From Shewanella loihica PV-4 (lineage in GTDB: Bacteria > Pseudomonadota > Gammaproteobacteria > Enterobacterales > Shewanellaceae): a stretch of 64,000 nt of DNA. The stretch covers positions 1,364,001 through 1,428,000 of the forward strand of contig NC_009092.1 in the NCBI RefSeq assembly GCF_000016065.1, read 5' to 3'. Of this stretch, positions 51,417-59,433 are shown in pieces; the first letter of the stretch is position 1, and the number at the start of each line of letters is the position of its first letter. The notes under the pieces are model-generated. The model saw only the letters and a program-made list of their open reading frames with translations, made no database searches and had not been told where the DNA came from. Made by a program: the position numbers and the translations under genes.

Positions 51417-51445
51417 AAAAAAGCGCTCCATGAGCGCTTTTTTTG
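51417..51445 (+). terminator. Intrinsic terminator of alaS
   Basis: Stem AAGCGCTC (51421-51428)/GAGCGCTT (51432-51439), loop CAT, preceded by A and followed by eight T. Confidence 0.93.
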
Positions 51446-51647
51446 TGCCATATTGATTGAAGCTTAAGCTGAGGTACAGTTTAAAGTGTTAAATTTAATG
51501 CTGGTTTAACTGACTGCCATTACTATCTTGGTTATCTGTCATGCCTGATCCCGATAAATCAGCGATGTGCGGCACATTTAAACGAATTAACATGCAATAA
51601 AAGGGTGTTTTTTATCAGAACACTATTAATTTGTACTAAGCTGACCG

Positions 51648-51709
51648 TATAATAAGGTCATAACGGAATAATGCCGTATAAGCAGAATTAGGAACTAAAG
51701 GAGCAAAAA
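51648..51709 (+). promoter_or_regulatory. Candidate csrA promoter -10 and GGA-containing leader
   Basis: A consensus TATAAT is at 51648-51653 without a good sigma70 -35 at the right distance, which would fit a sigma-S-type or otherwise activated promoter. The ~50-nt leader has three GGA triplets (ACGGAAT near 51664, TTAGGAAC near 51690, AAAGGAGC at the RBS). GGA is the core of CsrA binding sites, so autoregulation as in E. coli is possible. Confidence 0.45.
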
Positions 51710-51907
51710 ATGCTGATATTGACTCGTCGTGTTGGTGAAACACTGATGATTGGTGATGAAGTTACTGTCACCGTTTTAGGCGTAAAGGGTAATCAAGTTC
51801 GTATTGGTGTTAATGCACCAAAAGAAGTTTCAGTTCATCGTGAAGAGATTTATCAGCGTATTCAGTCTGAAAAGTCAGGTAGCTCTTCTGAAGGCGGCAA
51901 TTTTTAA
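51710..51907 (+). CDS. csrA: Carbon storage regulator CsrA
   Basis: Dimeric RNA-binding protein (65 residues) that represses or activates translation by binding GGA motifs near start codons. The sequence [18 protein letters not shown] is nearly invariant in the family, and [14 protein letters not shown] contains the RNA-contacting Arg. The C-terminal tail is Ser/Gly-rich ([11 protein letters not shown]), as in several Shewanella and enteric homologues. The RBS AAAGGAG is strong. BarA, encoded about 22 kb to the left, controls the small RNAs that antagonise this protein. Confidence 0.98.
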   Translation: MLILTRRVGETLMIGDEVTVTVLGVKGNQVRIGVNAPKEVSVHREEIYQRIQSEKSGSSSEGGNF

Positions 51908-51938
51908 GCGATAGATTTAACCGGCGTTACACTATAAG

Positions 51939-51963
51939 AGTCAGCAAGTTTGCTGGCTTTTTT
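51939..51963 (+). terminator. Intrinsic terminator of csrA
   Basis: Stem AGTCAGCA (51939-51946)/TGCTGGCT (51951-51958) with one wobble pair, loop AGTT, followed by a T-run. Confidence 0.88.
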
Positions 51964-52077
51964 GTTTTTGGCTGACAGCTTTTTAACCATAACGGCGACA
52001 TAGCATACAGGCTATTAGGGGAAATAGGGATAACTGCTTAAAAACAGCTCAAACAGAATTTGTTTAGGAGAAATGGT

Positions 52078-52105
52078 TTGACTTATTTTCTTCAAACAGT
52101 AATAT
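52078..52105 (+). promoter_or_regulatory. Predicted promoter of the tRNA array
   Basis: TTGACT (52078-52083) and TAATAT (52100-52105) are 16 bp apart, followed by the GC-rich discriminator GTGCGCC. That is typical of stable-RNA promoters under stringent (ppGpp/DksA) control. The first tRNA starts 16 bp after the -10. Confidence 0.75.
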
Positions 52106-52120
52106 GTGCGCCAAGAAAAC

Positions 52121-52212
52121 GGAGAGGTGGCCGAGTGGCCGAAGGCGCTCCCCTGCTAAGGGAGTATGGGCTTTATCTCCCATCGAGGGTTCGAATCCCT
52201 CCTTCTCCGCCA
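52121..52212 (+). tRNA. tRNA-Ser (GCT)
   Basis: A 92-nt tRNA with encoded CCA. Acceptor GGAGAGG pairs with CTTCTCC; the anticodon loop CTGCTAA carries GCT. A long variable arm (TATGGGCTTTATCTCCCAT region) marks a class II tRNA-Ser. The T arm contains GGTTCGAATCC. It is identical to the copy at 52665. Confidence 0.97.
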
Positions 52213-52233
52213 TTTCTTAACTGACAAAACAGG

Positions 52234-52310
52234 GCGCGTGTAGCTCAGCTGGATAGAGTACCTGGCTACGAACCAGGCGGTCAGAGGTTCGAATCCTCTC
52301 ACGCGTACCA
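52234..52310 (+). tRNA. tRNA-Arg (ACG), copy 1
   Basis: A 77-nt tRNA with encoded CCA. The anticodon stem CCTGG/CCAGG holds the loop CTACGAA (anticodon ACG, normally edited to ICG by TadA). The acceptor pair 1:72 is G-U, the rest Watson-Crick. It reads CGU, CGC and CGA codons. Confidence 0.97.
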
Positions 52311-52347
52311 TTTGTTTTTCAGTAAAAGTAGGTTATAGATATAAGAT

Positions 52348-52424
52348 GCGCGTGTAGCTCAGCTGGATAGAGTACCTGGCTACGAACCAGGCGGTCAGAG
52401 GTTCGAATCCTCTCACGCGTACCA
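52348..52424 (+). tRNA. tRNA-Arg (ACG), copy 2
   Basis: Identical over 77 nt to copy 1, separated from it by a 37-nt spacer. Confidence 0.97.
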
Positions 52425-52449
52425 TCTCCTAACTTACCAAAATTTCTGT

Positions 52450-52526
52450 GCGCGTGTAGCTCAGCTGGATAGAGTACCTGGCTACGAACCAGGCGGTCAG
52501 AGGTTCGAATCCTCTCACGCGTACCA
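52450..52526 (+). tRNA. tRNA-Arg (ACG), copy 3
   Basis: Identical to the other copies; 25-nt spacer before it. A terminator-like hairpin follows. Confidence 0.97.
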
Positions 52527-52537
52527 TATTTAAAAAT

Positions 52538-52559
52538 CGACGGTTTTGGCCGTCGTTTT
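52538..52559 (+). terminator. Terminator-like hairpin inside the tRNA array
   Basis: CGACGG (52538-52543)/CCGTCG (52550-52555), loop TTTTGG, then four T. It lies between the third and fourth tRNA-Arg. It could end part of the transcripts or be a processing signal. Confidence 0.6.
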
Positions 52560-52579
52560 GTTTGAAAGCCTAGAATTTT

Positions 52580-52656
52580 GCGCGTGTAGCTCAGCTGGAT
52601 AGAGTACCTGGCTACGAACCAGGCGGTCAGAGGTTCGAATCCTCTCACGCGTACCA
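52580..52656 (+). tRNA. tRNA-Arg (ACG), copy 4
   Basis: Identical to the other copies; it follows the internal hairpin and is 8 nt before the second tRNA-Ser. Confidence 0.97.
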
Positions 52657-52664
52657 TTTTAGAC

Positions 52665-52756
52665 GGAGAGGTGGCCGAGTGGCCGAAGGCGCTCCCCTGC
52701 TAAGGGAGTATGGGCTTTATCTCCCATCGAGGGTTCGAATCCCTCCTTCTCCGCCA
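52665..52756 (+). tRNA. tRNA-Ser (GCT), second copy
   Basis: Identical over 92 nt to the tRNA-Ser at 52121. It closes the array. Confidence 0.97.
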
Positions 52757-52761
52757 TTATT

Positions 52762-52793
52762 AAAACCCGCAACTTAGGTTGCGGGTTTTTTTA
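52762..52793 (+). terminator. Intrinsic terminator of the tRNA array
   Basis: Stem ACCCGCAAC (52765-52773)/GTTGCGGGT (52778-52786), loop TTAG, with A before and a seven-T run after. Confidence 0.93.
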
Positions 52794-53285
52794 TGCCTGT
52801 TCCCCCATGCCATTCAAAGCTCAAAAACTCAAAGTCTATCGTCATCTGGCTCATATCTAAGCCAATCTTGCTCATCTCTCAATATTACCGCGCTTATTGC
52901 CTAGGCAGATTGCATAATCTTGCATATCACTCTCGATCTCGTTCGTTTTCGTGAATTCAATTTTCAAGCAGATTAGGGCTTTTTAATCTAATTCTAGATT
53001 TGATGGCTAATTTTTTATGTGATCGTCAAAAATAGTCGCCATTTATTGTGAAATAACCGAAAGCCCCTTATCAATTAGTCGTAATTTGGTAAGACCAATT
53101 TACAAGGTGCTCGCCTTTTTGTTATAGATTGGTTAAGGTTTCCTGGCTAAAGGCGATCTTTTTGCGCCTCAATCGACGACACCTGTCATGTCACCTGTCG
53201 ATTTTAATGCGTATTACCTGAATAAATAGCATGTCCTGCGGCTAGGCCGTAAGTCTGATGTGCTCGATTAACCTGAGAGGATAGT
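52794..53285. other. oadGAB upstream intergenic region
   Basis: About 490 bp without a gene on either strand, AT-rich. It contains a PdhR-like operator at 53086-53098. A TGTGA half-site near 53020 could belong to a CRP site, but the second half is poor. No other element is recognised. Confidence 0.6.
53086..53098. promoter_or_regulatory. PdhR-like (GntR/FadR-type) operator upstream of oadGAB
   Basis: TTGGTAAGACCAA is a perfect inverted repeat around AAG. From memory, it is the same core, including the spacer, as the E. coli PdhR operator. PdhR senses pyruvate, the product of oxaloacetate decarboxylase. The related LldR motif (TGGT-N3-ACCA) also fits. Confidence 0.65.
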
Positions 53286-53534
53286 ATGGATTCAATGGCT
53301 CAACAGATAATGGAAGCACTGATGATCATGGTGCTGGGTATGGGGTTGGTGTTTATCTTCCTAACCATACTCATTGGGGTCGTTAATCTGGTGGCCTGGA
53401 AATGTGCGCCTAAACCTAGTCTCGCACCACTAGCCGAAGCGAGCGAAGCGCAAGTTTCACGCTTTCCAGGCGTCGACCCTAAGATGGTCGCCGTGATCAC
53501 CGCCGCCGTCCATCAATATCGCGCCAAAGCATAA
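53286..53534 (+). CDS. oadG: Oxaloacetate decarboxylase, gamma subunit
   Basis: Small membrane subunit (82 residues) of the sodium-pumping oxaloacetate decarboxylase; it tethers the alpha and beta subunits. One TM helix (about residues 11-37, MIMVLGMGLVFIFLTILIGVVNLVAW) is followed by a Pro/Ala-rich linker and the short helix FPGVDPKMVAVITAAVHQYRAK, typical of OadG. GAGAGGATAG before the ATG is a good RBS. It is the first gene of oadGAB, with 19 bp to oadA. Confidence 0.93.
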   Translation: MDSMAQQIMEALMIMVLGMGLVFIFLTILIGVVNLVAWKCAPKPSLAPLAEASEAQVSRFPGVDPKMVAVITAAVHQYRAKA

Positions 53535-53553
53535 ATAGAAGTAGGGAGTTTTT

Positions 53554-55359
53554 ATGAGCAAGCCACTTGCATTAACCGACGTCGTCCTGCGCGACGCGCA
53601 TCAATCGATTCTTGCCACGCGTCTTCGTATCGACGACATGCTTCCTATCGCCCCTTTACTCGACAAGGTGGGCTTCTGGTCGCTGGAATCCTGGGGCGGT
53701 GCTACTTTTGACGCCTGTATCCGTTATCTGGGGGAGGATCCCTGGGAACGCATTCGCGAGCTTAAGAAGGCCATGCCCAATACGCCGCAGCAGATGTTAC
53801 TTAGGGGACAGAACCTGCTGGGCTATCGCCACTATGGTGATGACCTGGTGCATAGGTTTGTCGAGCGCGCGCATCAAAATGGTGTGGACGTGTTCCGTAT
53901 CTTCGATGCCATGAATGATGTGCGTAACCTAGAGACGGCGGTTAAGTCTGTGGTCGAGGTTGGCGGTCACGCCCAGGGCACCATCTCCTACACCACAAGT
54001 CCGGTACACACCTTAGATACTTGGGTGGACATGGCTAAGCGTCTGGAAGATATGGGCTGTCACTCGCTCTGTATCAAGGATATGGCCGGCCTGCTCAAAC
54101 CTTTCGATGCCTTCGATCTCATCAGCCAGCTCAAGGCGCAGACTAACCTGATCATCTCTATGCAGTGCCACGCCACTACGGGCCTGAGTACGGCGACCTA
54201 TCAAAAGGCGATTGAAGCTGGCATCGACGTGCTCGACACCGCTATCTCTTCGATGAGCCAAACCTATGGTCATAGCGCTACCGAGACCTTGGTGGCCATG
54301 GTGGAAGATACCGACAGGGCCACGGGTTACGACATGGCGCTGCTCGAGCAGATCGCCGCCTACTTCAGAGAGGTGCGTAAGAAATATGTTGCCTTCGAAG
54401 GGGAGCTCAAGGGGATCGATTCGCGTATTCTGCGCGCCCAGGTGCCAGGTGGCATGCTCACCAACATGGAGAATCAACTGAGAGAGCAGGGCGCCGCCGA
54501 CAAGTTGGATCTTGTGCTCGAAGAGATCCCTAAGGTGCGTGAAGATCTTGGCTTTATTCCGTTGGTTACTCCGACATCACAGATCGTCGGTACCCAGGCG
54601 GTGATCAACGTGCTCACAGGTGAGCGTTATAAGTCGCTCACCAAGGAAACCGAAGGTGTGCTCAAGGGCGAATATGGCGCCACGCCTGCGCCGGTAAATC
54701 GTGAGCTACAGGCTCGCGTGCTGGCCGGCGCTGAGGCGATCTGCTGTCGCCCCGCAGACCTGCTGCCCGCCGAGCTGGACAGCCTGAGGGCCGAACTAAG
54801 CGAGAAGGCCGCCAGCGAGCAGATAAGCCTGGCAGCTGAGCTGGACGATGATGTCTTGACCTATGCGCTCTTCCCGCAGATCGGCCTTAAGTTCCTCAAG
54901 AACCGTGATAATCCGGATGCGTTCGAGCCTAAGCCAGAGGCACCTCAAGCCACAACTCAAGCAGCGACTGTAAGCGAGCCAGCTAGCGCGCGTCAGCCAC
55001 AGGGTAAGGAGACCTATACGGTCAATGTGCAAGGCCAGAGTTTCGTGGTGGAGGTCTCTCCCGGCGGCGATATCAGTCAGATAGTGCCGAGCGAGAATGT
55101 GGTGCCCTTTGCGGCGCCAGAGCCCGTCGCACCCGTTGTAGGCGAAGGCTCGCCCATGAACGCACCCTTGTCGGGCAACATCTTCAAGGTGAATGTGCAG
55201 CCAGGGGATGCCGTCAAGGCGGGGGATGTGGTGATCATCCTCGAGGCGATGAAGATGGAGACAGAGATCCGCGCCGAATCCGATGGCGTAGTCGCCAAGG
55301 TGTGGGTCAAAGAAGGCGACTCTGTTGCCGTTGGCAATCAATTGCTTGCCATTGCATAG
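53554..55359 (+). CDS. oadA: Oxaloacetate decarboxylase, alpha subunit
   Basis: Biotin-dependent carboxyltransferase (601 residues) that moves CO2 from oxaloacetate to biotin, yielding pyruvate. The N-terminal TIM-barrel domain has [14 protein letters not shown] and the metal-site [10 protein letters not shown], with [12 protein letters not shown] [13 protein letters not shown]. The conserved C-terminal PYC_OADA domain follows, then a Pro/Ala/Thr-rich linker (about residues 460-520), then the biotinyl domain with EAMKMETE; the biotinylated lysine is K567. It sits between oadG and oadB (8-bp gap), and the three make one membrane complex that couples decarboxylation to Na+ export. Confidence 0.97.
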   Translation: MSKPLALTDVVLRDAHQSILATRLRIDDMLPIAPLLDKVGFWSLESWGGATFDACIRYLGEDPWERIRELKKAMPNTPQQMLLRGQNLLGYRHYGDDLVHRFVERAHQNGVDVFRIFDAMNDVRNLETAVKSVVEVGGHAQGTISYTTSPVHTLDTWVDMAKRLEDMGCHSLCIKDMAGLLKPFDAFDLISQLKAQTNLIISMQCHATTGLSTATYQKAIEAGIDVLDTAISSMSQTYGHSATETLVAMVEDTDRATGYDMALLEQIAAYFREVRKKYVAFEGELKGIDSRILRAQVPGGMLTNMENQLREQGAADKLDLVLEEIPKVREDLGFIPLVTPTSQIVGTQAVINVLTGERYKSLTKETEGVLKGEYGATPAPVNRELQARVLAGAEAICCRPADLLPAELDSLRAELSEKAASEQISLAAELDDDVLTYALFPQIGLKFLKNRDNPDAFEPKPEAPQATTQAATVSEPASARQPQGKETYTVNVQGQSFVVEVSPGGDISQIVPSENVVPFAAPEPVAPVVGEGSPMNAPLSGNIFKVNVQPGDAVKAGDVVIILEAMKMETEIRAESDGVVAKVWVKEGDSVAVGNQLLAIA

Positions 55360-55367
55360 GAGCTAAG

Positions 55368-56501
55368 ATGGACGGATTAATCGCCTTTTGGGCCGAGTCG
55401 GGTATTGCTAACTTTACCGGCGGCCAGTTGTTGATGATGGCAGTGGGGGCGCTCTTGCTCTATCTCGCCATCGCCAGAGGTTTCGAGCCGTTGCTGCTCT
55501 TGCCTATCGGTTTTGGCGCCATATTGGCCAACATCCCCAACGGGGGCTTCACCGAAGAGGGCGGCATGCTCTATTACGCCTACCATGTGGGGATCGAAAC
55601 CGGGGTCTTTCCCCTGTTGATCTTCATGGGGGTCGGGGCCCTGACCGATTTTGGTGCCCTTATCGCCAACCCTAAGATGCTGTTGCTGGGGGCGGCTGCG
55701 CAGTTCGGGATCTTTGCCACCCTAATCGGTGCCATCGCCCTTAACGCCGTGCCGGGCTTCGAGTTCTCCATGAAGGATGCGGCGGCCATCGCCATCATTG
55801 GCGGCGCCGATGGCCCGACGGCCATCTTCCTCGCCTCCAAGCTGGCGCCTGAGCTGCTCGGTGCCATCGCAGTCGCGGCCTACTCTTATATGGCGCTGGT
55901 GCCCATCATTCAGCCGCCTATCATGAAGCTGCTGACCACTGAGGCTGAGCGTCAGATCAAGATGGAGCAACTGCGTGAGGTGAGTAAGCTTGAGAAGATC
56001 ATCTTCCCGCTGGCAGTGCTGGGGCTGACCATTCTCTTCCTGCCGGCGGCGACGCCTCTGGTGGGCATGTTCTGTCTGGGCAACCTGATGCGTGAATCTG
56101 GCGTGGTCGATAGACTCTCCAACACGGCGCAAAATGAGCTGATCAACATAGTGACCATCTTCTTGGGCCTGGCGGTAGGCTCCAAGCTCTCGGCCGATAA
56201 GTTCCTGCAGCTGGAAACCTTAGGCATCCTGGTGCTGGGGGCCGTGGCCTTCGGTATCGGCACCGCGGCTGGCGTGCTGATGGCTAAGCTGATGAGCAAG
56301 CTGTCTGGCGGTAAGATCAATCCGCTGATCGGCGCCGCCGGCGTCTCGGCCGTACCTATGGCCGCCCGTGTGGTCAACAAGGTGGGTCTGCAGGCCAATC
56401 AGCAAAACTTCCTCTTGATGCACGCCATGGGGCCAAACGTGGCCGGCGTGCTGGGCTCTGCGGTCGCAGCCGGTGTCTTGCTGGCGGTACTGGGTGGCTA
56501 G
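55368..56501 (+). CDS. oadB: Oxaloacetate decarboxylase, beta subunit (sodium pump)
   Basis: Integral membrane protein (377 residues) that decarboxylates carboxybiotin and pumps Na+ out. I start at ATG 55368, which gives [16 protein letters not shown] and has GGAG before it; an upstream extension would overlap oadA. About nine hydrophobic helices are present. The conserved acidic region [23 protein letters not shown] contains the key Asp (D203 in Klebsiella) and the later [20 protein letters not shown] and [12 protein letters not shown] motifs complete the family pattern. It is the last gene of oadGAB; a terminator follows. Confidence 0.97.
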   Translation: MDGLIAFWAESGIANFTGGQLLMMAVGALLLYLAIARGFEPLLLLPIGFGAILANIPNGGFTEEGGMLYYAYHVGIETGVFPLLIFMGVGALTDFGALIANPKMLLLGAAAQFGIFATLIGAIALNAVPGFEFSMKDAAAIAIIGGADGPTAIFLASKLAPELLGAIAVAAYSYMALVPIIQPPIMKLLTTEAERQIKMEQLREVSKLEKIIFPLAVLGLTILFLPAATPLVGMFCLGNLMRESGVVDRLSNTAQNELINIVTIFLGLAVGSKLSADKFLQLETLGILVLGAVAFGIGTAAGVLMAKLMSKLSGGKINPLIGAAGVSAVPMAARVVNKVGLQANQQNFLLMHAMGPNVAGVLGSAVAAGVLLAVLGG

Positions 56502-56535
56502 TTAAAGCTGATTACTTACACGTTGAACTGATGAA

Positions 56536-56567
56536 GCGGTCGACACCTGTGTCGGCCGTTTTTTTTG
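56536..56567 (+). terminator. Intrinsic terminator of oadGAB
   Basis: Stem CGGTCGACA (56537-56545)/TGTCGGCCG (56550-56558), one wobble pair, loop CCTG, then eight T. Confidence 0.9.
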
Positions 56568-56864
56568 ACTAAGTATTTGGCTGAGTATTTTAGGGCGCTA
56601 TTTAAGTGCTGTTTTTAGACTCAGTTGCTAAGCCCTGTCGTTAACTCCTGTTGTAAAGCCCGCCTTTATTAAGAGCCAACGGGTCTCCTCCGCAAGACAG
56701 CTTTCTCAAAGACAACTATCCATTCGGCTTCCCTTAATCAAGCTAATGCTAAAGCGCTTGATGCAGATCAACGCCTGACTAGCCGATTTAGTGTCTTATA
56801 GTGTGATGCAGCTCTCAATACGTCAGTTTTGGTGAGCCATGACCCAATTAGTGAGGAGTAGACG
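56568..56864. other. Intergenic region, nothing recognised
   Basis: About 300 bp between the oadGAB terminator and the small gene at 56865. No gene, repeat or clear promoter seen. Confidence 0.5.
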
Positions 56865-57050
56865 ATGGAATTACGACCCAATTGCTATACCGATATCTGT
56901 GTGAACGGTAAATGGTTTCACTATGACCACGGCGATCATTCGGTGTTTATGTTAAACGGCGGCGATCCATTGACCTTCGAGTTGAGTGAGCTGCCGACTA
57001 CTGAAGCCGAGCTCGAGGCGCATCTGGCGACCTTCACCCAGCAGGGGTAA
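56865..57050 (+). CDS. Small hypothetical protein
   Basis: Protein of 61 residues without a recognised family. It is soluble, acidic, and has a compact pattern of alternating aromatic and charged residues (NGKWFHYDHGDHSVFML), then a helix-like end (TEAELEAHLATF). A strong RBS, GTGAGGAG, lies before the ATG, which supports a real gene. It is monocistronic and converges on the minus-strand gene at 57080. Confidence 0.7.
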   Translation: MELRPNCYTDICVNGKWFHYDHGDHSVFMLNGGDPLTFELSELPTTEAELEAHLATFTQQG

Positions 57051-57079
57051 TTTCGTCCCGCAGGGCGATTGACATTGAG

Positions 57080-57265
57080 TTAACCGCGTAGGTTTTGCCC
57101 GGCGGTGAGCCAGAGCAGAAAGCCGAGTGAGAGCATGAGGGTAGCGCTGATCGCTATGATATAGATAAAGCCCTTCTTGCCTTGTTTTAGTGGCACGCCG
57201 TTGAGATAGAGAAACAGCGCCCAGAACAAACTTAAGATGATTGGCAGTAAAAACAGGCGAGCCAT
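57080..57265 (-). CDS. Small two-helix membrane protein
   Basis: Protein of 61 residues with two hydrophobic segments (about 4-20 and 34-55) separated by a short basic loop (PLKQGKKGF). This looks like a small inner-membrane hairpin with the loop in the cytoplasm. No family was recognised. The RBS is poor, so confidence is moderate. It lies just upstream of the symporter terminator on the opposite side and is not linked to a known operon. Confidence 0.55.
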   Translation of the reverse strand: MARLFLLPIILSLFWALFLYLNGVPLKQGKKGFIYIIAISATLMLSLGFLLWLTAGQNLRG

Positions 57266-57349
57266 GGCGGTTATTTGATACCTTAATTGCTGGGTGCAGT
57301 TAATATATGATTTAAACCTACTATTTCAGATTTAACAAGCAATTAGCAA

Positions 57350-57374
57350 TAAAAAAGCCGCATTAAGCGGCTTC
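57350..57374 (-). terminator. Intrinsic terminator of the symporter gene
   Basis: Stem AAGCCGC (57355-57361)/GCGGCTT (57367-57373), loop ATTAA, with an A-run at 57351-57356 that is a U-tract in the minus-strand transcript. Confidence 0.9.
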
Positions 57375-57397
57375 TTTTTTATCGGACGGAACTGAGA

Positions 57398-58648
57398 TTA
57401 GCTGGCAACCTCAGGGGCGTCGCTCTCTTCATTGCGATAGAACTGCTCCTGGTCGAGCTGACCCTCAGACTTGCCCACCACCACGGCCGTCATCATGTCG
57501 CCGGTCACGTTAGTCGCGGTACGTATCATGTCGATCACCCTGTCGATTGAGGCGATAAAGGCGATGCCTTCGAGGGGCAAACCTACCACGCCCAGGGTGA
57601 CAGAGAGCATCACCATGGCGCTACCGGGTACGCCTGCTGTACCCACAGAGGCCACAGTGGCGGTAACGGCGATCAGCATGTAGTCGGTCATTTCCAGCGG
57701 GATACCATAGATCTGTGCGATGAAGATGGCCGCGATGGCCGGATAGATACCGCCACAGCCGTCCATATTCATGGTGGCGCCTAGTGGCAACACGAAGGCG
57801 CCATATTTCTTCGATACGCCCATGGTCTCAGTGGCACGGGTGCTGGCGGGCAGGGTGCCGAAGCTGGACGCCGTGGTGAAGGCAACCAGCTGGGCTGGCA
57901 TCGCCTTTCTGAAGAACTGCACCGCGCTCAGGCCGGCGCCAAATCTGACCAGGCCGCCATAGACGAAGACCATGTGGATCAGTGCGGCGATATAGATGGC
58001 GCCAATAAACTTGCCCAGCGGCAACAGGGTTGAGAGGCCATATTCACCTACTACCCAGGCCATCAGGCCGAATACACCGATAGGTGTCAGTTGCAGTACC
58101 ATGCGGGTCAGCTGGAACATCACCTCTGCGCCCGCTTCTATGGTGCGCTTGAGCGGCTCGGCCTTCTCGCCAATCTTGTTGATGGCGATACCGACTAAGG
58201 CGGCGAAGACGATGATCTGTAGCACCTTGCCTTCGGCTAGGGAGGCAAAAGGATTGACCGGGATCATGTCCAGCAGTACCTGTGCAAAGCCTGGCACGTT
58301 ACGCTCGCGCACCTCTGTGGTGGCCAGCTCCAGTGAACCGCCCATGTCGATCAGCGAGCCGATCGCCAGGCCGATAAGCGAGGCTATGGTGCCGGTCAGC
58401 ATGAACATGGCCAGGGTTTTGATACTCAGGCGCTTGAGGCTAACATCATTACCCAGAGAGGTGATGCTGACGACGATGGCGCAGAAGATCAGCGGCGCAA
58501 CCAACATCTTGATTGCCGCGATAAAGAGGTCGCCCAGCGGCTTGAGTTGGGTTGCCTGCTCGCCCAGGACAACGCCCAGGCCAACCCCTAAGATGAAACC
58601 GGCGAGAACCTTCTGCCAAAAGGGGATCTGTTTAATTGTTTGCCACAT
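57398..58648 (-). CDS. Dicarboxylate/amino acid:cation symporter (DAACS family)
   Basis: Inner-membrane transporter (416 residues) of the Glt/DctA (DAACS) family, which takes up glutamate, aspartate or C4-dicarboxylates with Na+ or H+. It has the GltPh-type layout of eight membrane helices and two hairpins: helix 1 VLAGFILGVGLGVV, HP1 with AFTTASSFGTLPASTRA, helix 7 with NMDGCGG, HP2 with TATVASVGTAGVPGSAMVML, helix 8 with DRVIDMIRTATNVTGD. The usual NMDGTA motif of helix 7 is altered to NMDGCGG. The C-terminal tail is charged. The gene has its own terminator; a perfect inverted repeat lies about 110 bp upstream. Confidence 0.92.
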   Translation of the reverse strand: MWQTIKQIPFWQKVLAGFILGVGLGVVLGEQATQLKPLGDLFIAAIKMLVAPLIFCAIVVSITSLGNDVSLKRLSIKTLAMFMLTGTIASLIGLAIGSLIDMGGSLELATTEVRERNVPGFAQVLLDMIPVNPFASLAEGKVLQIIVFAALVGIAINKIGEKAEPLKRTIEAGAEVMFQLTRMVLQLTPIGVFGLMAWVVGEYGLSTLLPLGKFIGAIYIAALIHMVFVYGGLVRFGAGLSAVQFFRKAMPAQLVAFTTASSFGTLPASTRATETMGVSKKYGAFVLPLGATMNMDGCGGIYPAIAAIFIAQIYGIPLEMTDYMLIAVTATVASVGTAGVPGSAMVMLSVTLGVVGLPLEGIAFIASIDRVIDMIRTATNVTGDMMTAVVVGKSEGQLDQEQFYRNEESDAPEVAS

Positions 58649-58756
58649 GGGATCTATTCCAAATTTATTAAGTCGTTATTGTGGATGGCGTTTCGAATCA
58701 AAAATGAATTGCTTGTTCTAGCATGAGCCATCCAGGTATTTCAACCTTAGCGAGTG

Positions 58757-58777
58757 AGCCAGATATTGTATCTGGCT
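58757..58777. promoter_or_regulatory. Perfect 9-bp inverted repeat upstream of the symporter gene
   Basis: Arms AGCCAGATA (58757-58765) and TATCTGGCT (58769-58777) flank TTG. It lies about 110 bp before the minus-strand symporter start and 150 bp before yqaA. No T-run follows, so an operator is more likely than a terminator. The binding protein is unknown. Confidence 0.5.
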
Positions 58778-58925
58778 GATGCCTTGCTTACCAAAGCGAT
58801 TTTGTTATAACTTATTGTGATATAAGAGTTTGTTTTAATAAGATTAAATTTTTACTTTTAGGTAACATGATCACCTTGAAAACAGCACACATAAAAATTT
58901 ACTTTTTTTCATTAGGTAAGGGATC

Positions 58926-59348
58926 ATGACGGCGTTATGGTTGATCTTTAGCGGCGCCTTTTTAGCCGCAACCTTGTTACCGGGTGGATCTGAGGTACTA
59001 CTGGCGGCGCTGATTAATCAGGCGCCCGAGACCTGGGTCTCCCTAGTGGTCATGGCGACCCTGGGCAATACCTTAGGGTCTCTGACCAGTTACTATCTTG
59101 GCGCCCTGGGGCGTTTCGCCAAGACGCCCGAGGAGATGGCCAGCGGCCGTTATCGTCATGGGCTGCGGCTTGTCGAGCGCTACGGCTACTGGAGCCTGCT
59201 GCTCGCCTGGGCGCCCCTCATCGGCGATATCTTATGCCTGCTGGCAGGCTGGCTCAGGATGCCACTGGTCAAGTCCAGCATAATGATTTTTATAGGGAAA
59301 GGAGTGCGCTACCTGCTGGTTGCGGCGTTGGCGTTACATTGGTTGTAA
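58926..59348 (+). CDS. YqaA-like small DedA/SNARE-associated membrane protein
   Basis: Membrane protein of 140 residues in the VTT/DedA (SNARE-associated Golgi) superfamily, short YqaA subgroup; members are thought to act as lipid scramblases or transporters. Three to four hydrophobic segments are visible. Family features are the N-terminal FLAATLLPGGSEVLLAAL, then ATLGNTLGSLTSYYLGALG and the glycine-rich WAPLIGDILCLLAGWLRM. It follows the symporter divergently and is 85 bp upstream of the M16 protease, in the same direction. Confidence 0.87.
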   Translation: MTALWLIFSGAFLAATLLPGGSEVLLAALINQAPETWVSLVVMATLGNTLGSLTSYYLGALGRFAKTPEEMASGRYRHGLRLVERYGYWSLLLAWAPLIGDILCLLAGWLRMPLVKSSIMIFIGKGVRYLLVAALALHWL

Positions 59349-59433
59349 GCGGTGTGGTCTTTAGGGACGAACTTATTTTGGCAAAAGCTGTCTCGATAAA
59401 GGCTGGCCTCACTGTTTCAAATAGGAGTAAAGA

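Noticed and set aside
52319..52657. Minus-strand open frame of 112 codons with repeated protein segments
   Set aside because: It is the reverse complement of three tRNA-Arg genes; its repeated peptides come from the repeated tRNAs.
52000..53285. Genomic island at the tRNA array
   Set aside because: tRNA genes are common integration sites, but no integrase, no displaced 3' tRNA fragment and no foreign gene follows; core genes flank both sides.
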